Of a stretch of 64,000 nt of DNA, positions 1-9,639 are shown piece after piece; position 1 is the first letter of the stretch; the number at the start of each line of letters is the position of its first letter. A program made the translations under genes and the position numbers. The notes beneath the pieces were generated by a model. It was not told the origin of the DNA. It saw only the letters and a program-made list of their open reading frames with translations, and did no database searches. Source of the stretch: Isoetes taiwanensis (taxonomy: Eukaryota > Streptophyta > Lycopodiopsida > Isoetales > Isoetaceae); assembly GCA_021234155.1 (NCBI GenBank), contig JAJEKV010000013.1:9125193-9189192 (forward strand). Reading direction: 5' to 3'.

Positions 1-735
1 TAGATTTTGGGGTCCTGCGTAACAGTCCCTGATTCCTTATCCAATAAACCTCGTGCCCATTGCTCAGTAGTGCATTTTATGATGTCCTGCAAGAAACACT
101 GCCAAGATAAAGCAAAAGCATGATGGATTTTGGATGAGATGGTTTTTGTTTAAAGAAAAGATAAAATGGTAAACTCAAGAAGAATGAGAAGCTGCCCCAT
201 TGATCGGATTCATGCACCAAAGCTTTTGGAGCTAAGGTTACAAAATATGCCTAATGCCGCAACGATGCCGCGGAACAAAAAGGAGTAGCTTAGTCTTCAA
301 GATTCTAGCATACTCATAGCTAATCATTCTTTGCTTTAGCACTCATCTGGCAAGTATTTGTGCATAAGATCATATTTTAAACCCCTTAGCTAATGCAGAT
401 TTCCCATCTTCCACAAGGACTTGCTAAAATATATTTTCCTCACCTATGATTTATTTATGTGTGTAAGAAAACAGTGATTGGCCTCTAATCTATTTAACAT
501 AAACTAAATGCTTGGTTACATAATGGCGGATAACTAACCCAGCTGGGTTCACAATGTAAAAGGCCTTATGAATTTGGTGTATGCCTCACCTTTGGCACGA
601 GCTTCAATATTATTTGGGAAAAACTTACATTGCCCACCTGCGGGGAAGGTTCAACCGGAAGAATGATGTCCTGATTAATGCTGGCCTTCAATGCTCCATT
701 AATCAAGTCAGGATCCAGCTCTCTAAGAAGCTTCC
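1..735 (-). CDS. 3' part of an unidentified intron-containing host gene (two exons)
   Basis: Two exon-like blocks with matching phases are seen on the minus strand. The first (735 to 638, 98 nt) follows a TGTGCAG acceptor, ends CCGCAG before a GTGGGC donor, and reads KLLRELDPDLINGALKASIN and on to ILPVEPSPQ. The second (86 to 1) follows TTTCTTGCAG and reads DIIKCTTEQWARGLLDKESG, continuing off the window edge. The first ends on a complete codon and the second opens in phase 0, so they join in frame across a 551-nt intron. I do not recognise the family; the text looks like a soluble alpha-helical protein. The exon split and clean splice sites argue for a real gene rather than chance frames. 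Further upstream exons probably lie between 0.8 and 5 kb. Confidence 0.5.
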
Positions 736-2310
736 CTGCACAGTCAATTTATGCCTCAGTTTTATACACAATTATCAGTAGACCACAATCCCCTAACTTA
801 TACTAATTTACGGGTACAACCAAATTCTAAATTAGATTATTGCCATTAATGCCACATGGCTGTCACCCCACCCAAGAGACACATCTCATCCAAAAGACAC
901 TCCCTCTGGCTTTTGTTATCATTGGCTATCTCAATTTCACTAAAGGATTTGTCATGCTTTCCATGTTAACTCTAATATTATGTTAGCAAAAAAGGAATTA
1001 TGTGCCTCATCTTCCGATTGTCCCGTTATACACAGGAGGTAACTGTCTCTAAAATACAGCTTATTCATACCTTTTTCAACCATTAGTTTTGTTCCCAGTT
1101 TTATCATAAATGCCTACGGCACTTGTAATGTCTCTGCAAACCACGACTGATTTACAGATGCGATGCTTCTACATTGTCAACATAGAAGAGAGATCACGTG
1201 CTCTACAGTGGGTGAATCCTTTGCTCCATGAGGGATAATCCAATCGAAGAGGATGATGTGCAACATCTTCGCTGCAGGACAATGCTCGCATTGGTCTCCG
1301 AACACTTGTCTCTAGGACATGCTTTATAACTTTATTGATGAACCTGTGAATCTCATTCATTCCATTTTCATGCTCGAGATTGCTTCTCCTGCTGAGGACA
1401 AGGTATCTGGACTTTATCAACTTATGCTTCCAATTTTCTCAACTTATAACAAAAAAACAGTCTTTGCCTGTGACTAACCTCACTTCTGGTAGGAAGCCGG
1501 ATCAAAAGCCTACTATATTCTTGTTTGCTCGATAGCACGCTCATGGAAAAGCCAAATCAACCATTAGACCATGCCATGGATGTGCAGAGCTGTTAGTTCA
1601 GATCGAGTATCAGATTACATCAGTCTTGCCACTGGCTTGTCAAATAGCTTTAGAAAATGTTTTAACTCCAATTTGCACGTATTCCTAAATCAGCTCAATG
1701 CATGCATCGAATAACATTTTCCTCCAAATAGGGCCCTTTTCGCAAGAGAAATTGAAAAACTTTGGATCGTTAAGTGGGGAGCTTTGATAGCTCTGCAAAA
1801 CAAATAGCATGTTTAACATTCACATGTCTGTGAGTTGCATGTAATGGCAATGAAATTTCTGATTCCTAAAATCCTCATGTTCTATCCTATTCTTATGCTT
1901 GCTCTTACGCCGTCTTATCCTACCTCTCCTCCTATCAAAACCACATCCTATGATCGCTCTACTATATATTCTAGTAAAACCACATTCTGTGATAGCCCTA
2001 CTTACATTGTTATGCATCCCAGTAGCAATGGCAAAACCTTTTCCGCTTGTTACCATAGCCTTGAAGTATACTCATCTCCCATTACAAAAATCTGCTGGTG
2101 TCTTCTCCGAATATCATCCATCAGATCTTTCTTGCATTTTTACCTCCTGGATATCAAGCAACTTGGTTGGGCGACGACCAAACCTGCACTGGCATGGATA
2201 TGGCAAGCTGAATTTGCCGGTTACACGGTTTGCATAGCGGCCGCCCAACAACAGGGGCGACCGCCAGTTTACAGCCGATAGGGAGTTTTGAGCAGTTTTC
2301 AGCATATTTC

Positions 2311-2332
2311 GGGTATATACTAGCATATACCC
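2311..2332. repeat. Short palindrome
   Basis: GGGTATAT and ATATACCC form an 8-bp perfect inverted repeat around a 6-nt loop, immediately upstream of the 43-bp tandem repeat. Function unknown. Confidence 0.5.
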
Positions 2333-2335
2333 AGA

Positions 2336-2420
2336 ACATGCCAAAAACCCACATAAACAAGGGATTGCCCCCCTAGGGACATGCCAAAAACCCACATAAA
2401 CAAGTGATTGCCCCCCTAGG
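2336..2420. repeat. Two-copy tandem repeat, 42-43 bp
   Basis: The unit ACATGCCAAAAACCCACATA through GCCCCCCTAGG occurs twice head to tail (2336-2378 and 2379-2420) with one substitution and a 1-nt length difference. The run of C followed by CTAGG and then AGCAACCC resembles the perfect GGGTTGCCC hairpin at 5196-5218, so both may derive from one repeat family. Confidence 0.8.
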
Positions 2421-2476
2421 AGCAACCCAAAAAAAAGGGGGCAGCTAAGGCATTTAAACAGTTTAACAAGATGCTA

Positions 2477-2517
2477 ACGCATCAATGGGTTGCCCTTTGG
2501 AGGAGCCATTGATGCGT
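2477..2517. repeat. 12-bp perfect inverted repeat
   Basis: ACGCATCAATGG (2477-2488) and CCATTGATGCGT (2506-2517) are exact reverse complements around a 17-nt spacer. This could be a small foldback remnant. No target duplication was recognised. Confidence 0.7.
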
Positions 2518-4949
2518 GCGTAATTATTCTAGACGTTTTTGTGCCGAATAATATTGTGTATAAAAAACATGGTATGTATAGAAGGAATTTGGACTCTCAA
2601 ACTGCTTGTGGTTTTGGTGTTTGGTCATAATCGAATATGAGGTTCAGTTATTGAAATTGTTATAGCACTTTCTTTGATGCTACACCCACTTTCAAATGTT
2701 CCACTTTAGAAGAATAGCTCAATACCTTCTTCAATTATGACGAAAAAGGTCCCAAGTTAGGAAAATAGCTTAAACAACTTGAGAATAAAGAAACATATGT
2801 ATGCTCCATTTGAAGAAATAGCACCAGTTTGCTTAATAAAGGACGAGAGTACAGCGTGTAGCAAAAAATGGTGAAAGATGCAACGTAGCATTGAGTATTT
2901 CTAATGGACGAATCCAAAGTTCCAAAAATACGTCAAGTATTAAAACAAAGGACTAAAGCAATCATTCATTTAGAGCAAAGAATGATCCCGTTAAGGCATG
3001 TTCCAAGTGGTTACGGACCCAGCGAGACTAGACCAAGAATCTTAAGACTAAAAGTGGTCATCACTTGACCACTAATGCGTTGAGTTTATCTGAGATGATT
3101 AAGTTCTACTACTTGCTTATTATGCGGTGAAAACAATGTTGTAACCAGCGAGATAATGACATTTTGTGTTGTTAGAGGAAAGGCAACCGTCTTGATGAAT
3201 TTGATGAGTCTTGTTGATCTGGTTTACTAGTGTACACCAGTGTCAACCTGGATATCGATAACAATTGTTTGTTTGGGAATGCGAATAAGCAAATATGAAA
3301 TGATAAGGATAAAAATTCATAAGTGGAACCAATATTTTGAAACTCTTCTTTCACTACCTAATGTTCATTAGTTTAATGTGGATGTTTGCAATAGACTACA
3401 ACATATGTGAGTGGAGGTCATAACACAATTTAAATATTTCCTCTGGAATTATAAAAAATTATGTGAGAAATTTATATTGGAGACTTGGCTTGCGGTCAAG
3501 TCAAGCATGTGTCTTGCCTTTTCCACAGGCCTTGCTTTGATTCAAATTCAAATTCTGTTGGTCAATCAGAAGCCTTAATAACATCCAACTGAACCGACTT
3601 TCATTTGCTTTGGCCACTTTCTGCGCTTCTTCAATTGGATGGCAAGATACCTTTCGAGCCCAGCCTTTAGCCAAATGATTGCATCTCAATGAAAGCCTTA
3701 GTGGGCAAAAGTATTTTATTTTAGCTTGGAAATCGGTGTGAGATCAGCCCATCTTCTAGTGGCTCGTGCTGCATATGTGCACAAGCTTGTCTTTTATAAT
3801 TCTGATACCTCCTGAACAAATTGCACAACAATTTCAATAATAGAAAACATACCACCGCATGCAACAGCTCAGTAGATATTATTCAGGTCATCAAATGCAT
3901 TCATAAGAGTGAAAAAAGCATCATGATGTTCTTCAGATCAAACATAAACTTGAACCATGTCTGCTCATGTCATGCCAAGGGCAGAGCTATAAAGAATGGA
4001 CTTTCGCCACTCTGCAATCTTCTACAACTAATGTAAGCAATAGAATTAGAGGAACATCAACCAGACCAGCCTGCATACCCTCAACGGGTTTTTTGTTCCT
4101 TCAGCTCTGCGTGCGCATTGGGTCGGAGCAGTAAGTTCTGCATAGAACAAAGATAGATGGCAACAAGAAGCGCTGCTGGACATGGAGTACTAATTCCACC
4201 ATATCCAACTAACAGGGCACTACAGAATCTGTTATGTTCAGCTATAACAATGATAAAAATTTCTGGAAATTATGGGAGGTGGCGTGCATGTCTGCATAAA
4301 CAATGTCGCGGAGAACCACAATGAATAATGTGAACACGTGTTCAAATTGAAAATGCAAAATGTGATGCCATCAACCCTAAAAAAAATTGTCACCCCTTGC
4401 CAAACATATTGAAAACTGAAATAGCGGTTGCGAGTGGAGAAACATTCTCACAAAGAGCATCTTTAGACCAAAACTACTTTATCTGTTTGTGTATTTTGCA
4501 AATTCGTTCATGTTTCTATAAACCATGAAATGAGAAGAACGTCAGAATCAGTGGTGCAATAAATTTAAGAAGGACATGCATGAATGGAACCTGAAGGTTC
4601 CAGAGAATACAATGGAAAACAAAAATGGAAAAATCTGCGGATATAAAAATAGCTTAGTTACACAGAATTAATAAAAAGAGTACAAAGCTCTTCCTTCCTA
4701 AATGAAAAGCATCTCGCAGATGATCATTCAAGATGTAACTTGCATCATACAAAGCGGTATTGTCCTCACGTCATTTTGTGACAATGTAAAAAATCAACTA
4801 ATGGATCGTTGATTTAGAAATTTATAAACATGGGTTAAATGAAATACGCTTTCCTTTTTGTCATGGCGCCCGGCGATCCGGCTCGCTGCAAAAGATTAAG
4901 CATATGGCGCAATTCGAACCAAGCATCTCCACATTTGCATCTGACTTAC

Positions 4950-4985
4950 CCTGAAAGTGATCTTCTTATCGAACTGCTCACACAT
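4950..4985 (-). CDS. Possible first coding exon of an unidentified gene
   Basis: On the minus strand an ATG at 4985 opens a 12-codon stretch (MCEQFDKKITFR) that runs straight into a textbook donor, AGG|GTAAGT, at 4949. The sequence upstream contains a typical plant leader (TTTTTTAGGGTTTCCGTGAGG near 5080). It is in the same orientation as the exons at 1-735 and may be the start of that gene, but no exon chain linking them could be proved. The product is not recognised. Confidence 0.35.
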
Positions 4986-5041
4986 CACAGTTCGGCCGGA
5001 ACGAAAGAGAAGGAGGCATTCATGCCATGGATCACGCACAT
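4985..5041 (-). other. Possible upstream ORF overlapping the start codon
   Basis: A minus-strand ATG at 5041 opens an 18-codon frame whose TGA stop overlaps the ATG of the candidate first exon (TGATG arrangement). If that exon is genuine this would be a translational-control uORF. It is too short to be sure. Confidence 0.2.
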
Positions 5042-5195
5042 CGCAGGCAAATCCTCACCGTCTAACTGTCACTGGACCTCACGGAAACCCTAAAAAAGCA
5101 CAACCCATCGCATCCGCTTGCATAGGATATTCTGGGGCATATTATCCCCAAAATAAATCCAGGCCTTCAAACCGTCAGTCCACCCTCCAACAAGA

Positions 5196-5218
5196 GGGTT
5201 GCCCCCTACGGGCAACCC
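5196..5218. repeat. Perfect 9-bp hairpin
   Basis: GGGTTGCCC, loop CCTAC, GGGCAACCC. The stem is perfect and GC-rich and is followed by an A-rich tract (AAAAAACAAGAAC). It lies just upstream of the candidate minus-strand first exon. Related degenerate copies sit near 2366-2430. Confidence 0.7.
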
Positions 5219-5449
5219 AAAAAACAAGAACAAGCAAGATGGGAGGTAAGTTGGCAATATCAAATAATTTGAGGAGCTTAAGATATTTCCAATGCAGTTT
5301 TGAAAAAGTTTTGTACTTTGGCATCTCCCTTAGGCAATATCACAAGGAAACATTTACCCTGATTATGCTAATTTGTTGTATAATGTTCTAAATAGCAAGC
5401 CGATGGATAATGTGGAAGGAGACATAGTGGATATTCTTATTACAGAGGA

Positions 5450-5478
5450 CTAGGAACGTGTGTCCGGCGATGCCGGAC
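5450..5478 (-). mobile_element. Probable Helitron 3' terminus (minus strand)
   Basis: Read on the minus strand there is a hairpin GTCCGGC-ATC-GCCGGAC (5478 to 5462), eight bases, then CTAG followed by T. This is the Helitron 3' layout: a short GC-rich stem-loop just before CTRR, inserted in an AT dinucleotide. The body would extend to the right of 5478. The opposite TC end was not identified. A terminus of the same design in the other orientation lies at 29350-29377. No Rep/helicase coding is visible, so any element here is non-autonomous. Confidence 0.55.
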
Positions 5479-6180
5479 ATTCCTAGAGAGCATGTGGAAT
5501 GGATTTAGGGTATTAGACTTTGCAACTACAATAGAATTTATAAAATTAATGTACTAGGTGAAATGGGCAGAAAGGCATATTGTATGAGTGTAGTTGAGTA
5601 GTAATAGGAAATGTACATCCCCATGAAAGATGAAAGCAAACCGTGGTTTTAAATGTAAACACACAATGAGCTAATCTTAAATGAAATACGTACGCCTCCA
5701 GAAGAAATGACCTTTCAAAGCAACAAAGTTAATAAAATAGTGCCAAACGTTGATAGGCGTGAGAGAGATCCATCTTATGTCTATTTGTTATTAGTTCTTA
5801 GAGAAAATCATTGTATTAAATGGTTCATTACCAAGTTTAAATATTCATAAGGACTTTGGAAGGAAAAATGGTCCTTTGCATCAACATTGTATGCAATAAA
5901 ACAATTCATGCATGTTGATATGACCCATTATTGTTTCTTTTATGTTGTCAATTTTGTGGCAACTTATGGTTTTCGGGTTTAGGAAATATTTGCTAATGCA
6001 CATTTACTGTACATTGAAAATTTCCATATTGTATCTGCGAAAACTTCATTATGCAGTAGCATATATATGCAGCCAAAATTAAAAAACGTCCAACTTGGAC
6101 AGGGATCAGCTTTTACACAAAATCTCAAAGAAACCAAAACCTGCAACTATATCTAAGGTAAATAGATATTTTCTAGTTAT
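5479..6180. other. AT-rich non-coding stretch, possibly Helitron body
   Basis: No gene is visible. The composition is AT-rich with only short random frames. By position it would be the interior of the minus-strand Helitron whose 3' end is at 5450, but no internal feature confirms this. Confidence 0.25.
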
Positions 6181-7019
6181 GAATATGTAGCAAAATAACG
6201 GGGGGTTCCAGGGGATTTGATATAGATATAATTCTTGGAAACCATAGACCATATCCCTAAAACAATTCAATGGGTTATTATAAAAAAAAACATAGATTTA
6301 ACATAAAAATAGTCACATTAGCTCACTGGTTAGATTGGTTAAAAGTAGTCTTATTAGGACATTGAGTTATTTTGGTAGAGGTTGAATCCAGTATTTCATA
6401 TTCTAAAAGCTTAAAAAAGAGAAACCGTATAGAGGCTCGATATACCATCAAAACCTTAGGCAAACTTCGTGATTCGACATCTTAAAATCATAGGGCGTCC
6501 CCAATCATAATTGAGCATAATCGAAACGAGAGGTGTCCGGAGGCTCCAACATACGGTCGGGCCGTCGATTGATGAATCCGGCGATTGTGGTAGTCGGTGC
6601 ACCTCGTTTAGAATATGTAGCAAAATAACAGGGTTCAGATATAGATATAATTCTTGAAACCATAGACCATATCCCTAAAACAATTCAATGGGTTATTATA
6701 AAAAAAAACATAGATTTAACATAAAAATAGTCACATTAGCTCAGTTAGATTGGTTAAAGTAGTCTTATTAGGACATTGAGTTATTTTGGTAGAGGTTCAA
6801 TCCAATTTCATATTCTAAAAGCTTAAAGCGAAACCGTATAGAGGCTGATATACCATCAAACCCAAGGCAAACTCGTATTCGACATCTTAAAATCATAGTA
6901 TCCCCAATCATAATTGAGCATAATCGAAACGAGAGGTGTCCGGGCTCCAACATACGGTGGGGGCGCCGGATTGAAATCCGAATCCGGCGGTAATCGTAGT
7001 CCGTGGTGCACCTCGTTTA
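6181..7019 (+). repeat. Tandem duplication (430 and 409 bp) with tRNA-like A and B boxes, SINE-like
   Basis: The segment starting GAATATGTAGCAAAATAAC occurs twice head to tail (6181-6610 and 6611-7019). A third partial start, GAATATGTATGG, follows at 7020. Each copy holds TAGCTCAGTTAGATTGGTTA, close to a pol III A box, and about 57 nt further on GAGGTTCAATCC, close to a B box, which suggests a tRNA-derived SINE. Each copy ends in a foldback: in the second copy GCCGGATT and AATCCGGC pair, flanked by AACGAG...CTCGTT. The copies differ mostly by many 1-4 nt gaps rather than substitutions, which is odd. No poly(A) or target duplication was found. Confidence 0.45.
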
Positions 7020-8976
7020 GAATATGTATGGTGTGCATATTCCTCAGTTTGCGAAACCTTTTTCACCCTCAATGTTGATGGTACGAAGGCTGATGACATA
7101 ATTAAGATCAAGGAAATAATTGAGAAGGCAGACAAATATAGCACAACTTTTGTATGTTTAACTTTGATAGTTTTTTCATGTGCATGCATTAGCCCAGATG
7201 TGCAAAAATGCTTGAGGAAAAGCAAAAGGAGAAAGTTTGATTGTAAGGGCATTGGTCAATACCTGATGCTAAATAACTGAACGAACAAAGATAAGATATC
7301 CTTAGATGCTGCTACGTGTTTAATCAATTTACTGCTAGAATAAGAATATGCACATCCATAGCTTGAAAATGTCAATATAACACACTGTTGACAACTGCAT
7401 AACTACAAAATGATGGAGTAAATTACATTTGATCAACCATAAGATCAGAAACAACCATGACTTTCTCCATTTCTGCATGAGAAAGCACAACAATTCTAGG
7501 CAAATGCTCAAGCTGTTCATACTACTCGAACACTTCAAATATTTCTATACTACTTTCTAATATGAATTGAAGATATATTTAGAGGGCTATACTCAAAATG
7601 CATCAATGAATAGAAGCTCAAAAGCTAAAAAGAATAACATATCTGAAATATGGTAGGAAGGCCACATTGCAAATGCATCTCAAAGATATATTCTTAAAAA
7701 AAAAAAAAAAAAAAAAAACACTTCGGATTCTACATCTATGAAGTAGGTGATGAGAATAATAACAAATGAAGAGCTAAATATAAAGTCACTATATAATACC
7801 TCTAACTTGCCAAAATGGAGAACACATATATATTTCAGAATGATAGTCAAAATAACGCAAAAAGCACATTTCTCTATGGAAATTAAAGCAATAAATGTGA
7901 TGATTCAATGTTTCCCACATGCTGGGCCAATTCCACATAAACAAAATAATCAAATAATTCTAGGTTTCTCACATGCTACATTGCAATGCGAGAAATTGCG
8001 TTGTATTGCACAGAATCATGACTAAATTTTAAATACATGCACAGAACAATTGGATGTATCATGTACACAAAACAGCCTAATAACATGTGCAGCCTCTCAA
8101 ATACATTTGCCCTGGTAGCATAGAACAATACCAGAATTTGAGGATTGAAAACTACAGTTAAAAATAGTTATACAGAGCATTCTAACCTGCAAAGACCCAT
8201 CTTTTGTTTAATAGATAGAACAATATGAACAATTCCAACAGTAACAAAGGCAGCATGTCAAATTTCTACTTGCAAGACGAATGCATTGCATTTCTGTTTA
8301 TATAATGGGATCTTTTGACATAGAAAAAATAGAAACTGAGAAGATAGAAACCAAAATTTCCCAATATTTCAACCCGAGAAAGCAATCCAAGAATCAAATG
8401 AATAAGCACATGCAATCTGACATGTGTTTTTATAAGCAGTCCAAATGCATCGAAAAAATGGCAGACATGGATAAACCTGGCAAATTGCTGCATTTCCTAT
8501 AGTCGAACTGTGCCATGTTGACATACCCGAATCATCAAACTACCGAAAACCGTAATGTCAGAGAAACATCGTCGAATTAGAATCATAATATGTAGAGTCA
8601 AGATTTAGTAGTAAAACAACCTAAAGAAGAGAGCCAAGTTTAAGAGTTTTACTCTAAAGAGTTCTGTAGACGCACAAACTGATATGTTTCAGAAGAAATA
8701 AGGAACTTGATGAATTGTAGAACAAAACAAAAAAAAAAATGAAATGCAAAATCATTGAACCTGGAATCAAAAAGTTGGAGCCTGAAACCGGTCGATTTTC
8801 ATCTTTGGAGCTTTTAATATATCGTAAAAGCATCATGCCAGTATATTATGCCCATCTTTTCTACCTATCCTATCAGTATATTATGATCATCTCTTCTGCC
8901 AGTATGATGTACCATCTCTTCTTGGAAATGCCCATAAGCCTGAAAACAACATCTTCACGTATTAGAAAACACCGGC
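7020..8976. other. Non-coding AT-rich stretch
   Basis: No supportable gene is present. A 23-nt A tract lies at 7696-7718 and may be the tail of an old retroposon, but no coding remnant precedes it. Near 8836-8935 a short motif (CAGTATATTATG with ATCTTTTCT) recurs two or three times. The copia element was inserted at the right edge of this stretch. Confidence 0.4.
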
Positions 8977-8981
8977 TTTAC

Positions 8982-9639
8982 TGTTGCAAAATGATCATGT
9001 AATATCTGATGTTGAGATCTTTGAATAATAGAAGAGCAGTAGGGTTAAGCATTCATGAGAAGCAGTGGCAGTGAATGCAAGCATTCATGAGAAGCAGTGG
9101 CAGTGAATGCAAATGAAATCACGAAAATCTGAACATGGGGCGCTGCTTGCCTTGGAGTGTTTTAAAATCAAATTCTAAAAGCGGTGATACGCTAACTTGT
9201 CCCGTATATGCTAACAACGCCCGTATAAATTTTTAGCATGAGAATTTGTATACATCTAGAAACCTAGTTAGGTTTCAATGTTTTGGTTACTGCTTTCGCC
9301 CCGTGGGATATTGTTGTGACATGAACAATATAGAAACACACGAAAATCCCTTCTTTGCCGTGCTCATGCCACCGACCGAAATTATTTAAGTAGTGGAGAT
9401 AGATTGATGGGTATGAGCTTGAATGTTTGATCTACAGGTGATTCCATACGATCAAAGAGTGCTTGGGCTGGCCAAGTTTTTGGTCGCATTCCTGTACAGC
9501 AATTGAATTACTGTACATACTCAATGGTTAAATATCTCATTTGAATACCATTGTGTGATTGTTTTGGTTGAGGTTGACCTCACAAGTTGTGGTTGTTATT
9601 GTGTAATTTCTACTAATATCTCAAGTCTATCTTGCTTCA
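8982..9639 (+). repeat. 5' LTR of the copia element
   Basis: 658 bp, TG...CA. It carries an internal two-copy 33-bp tandem repeat (GCATTCATGAGAAGCAGTGG and so on, about 9046-9112) that is also present in the 3' LTR, so the duplication predates insertion. Confidence 0.93.

Larger units (their letters stand above)
736..4949 (-). other. Probable intronic/intergenic stretch with weak exon-like blocks
   Basis: No long frame is convincing here. Three minus-strand blocks look exon-like but could not be linked in phase. One, near 1271-1180, follows a CCTGCAG acceptor and reads KMLHIILFDWIIPHGAKDS. One, near 3860-3930, reads SEEHHDAFFTLMNAFDDLNN. One, near 4080-4235, reads ALLVGYGGISTPCPAALLVA. They may be exons of the gene that runs off the left edge, or decayed remains. 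The stretch also holds a short tandem repeat and two inverted repeats near 2.3-2.5 kb, listed separately. Confidence 0.3.

Noticed and set aside
1835-2281. Plus-strand frame of 148 codons with overlapping frames on both strands
   Set aside because: Text is low-complexity Tyr/Thr/Pro-rich and spans a two-copy repeat (ACCACATCCTATGATCGC-like). No family resemblance.
6329-6395. A genuine tRNA gene
   Set aside because: A and B boxes are present but the acceptor, D and anticodon stems do not form, so SINE-like ancestry is the better reading.
7696-7718. 23-nt A run as a retroposon tail
   Set aside because: No coding or SINE-like sequence was recognised upstream and no flanking duplication. Not called as an element.
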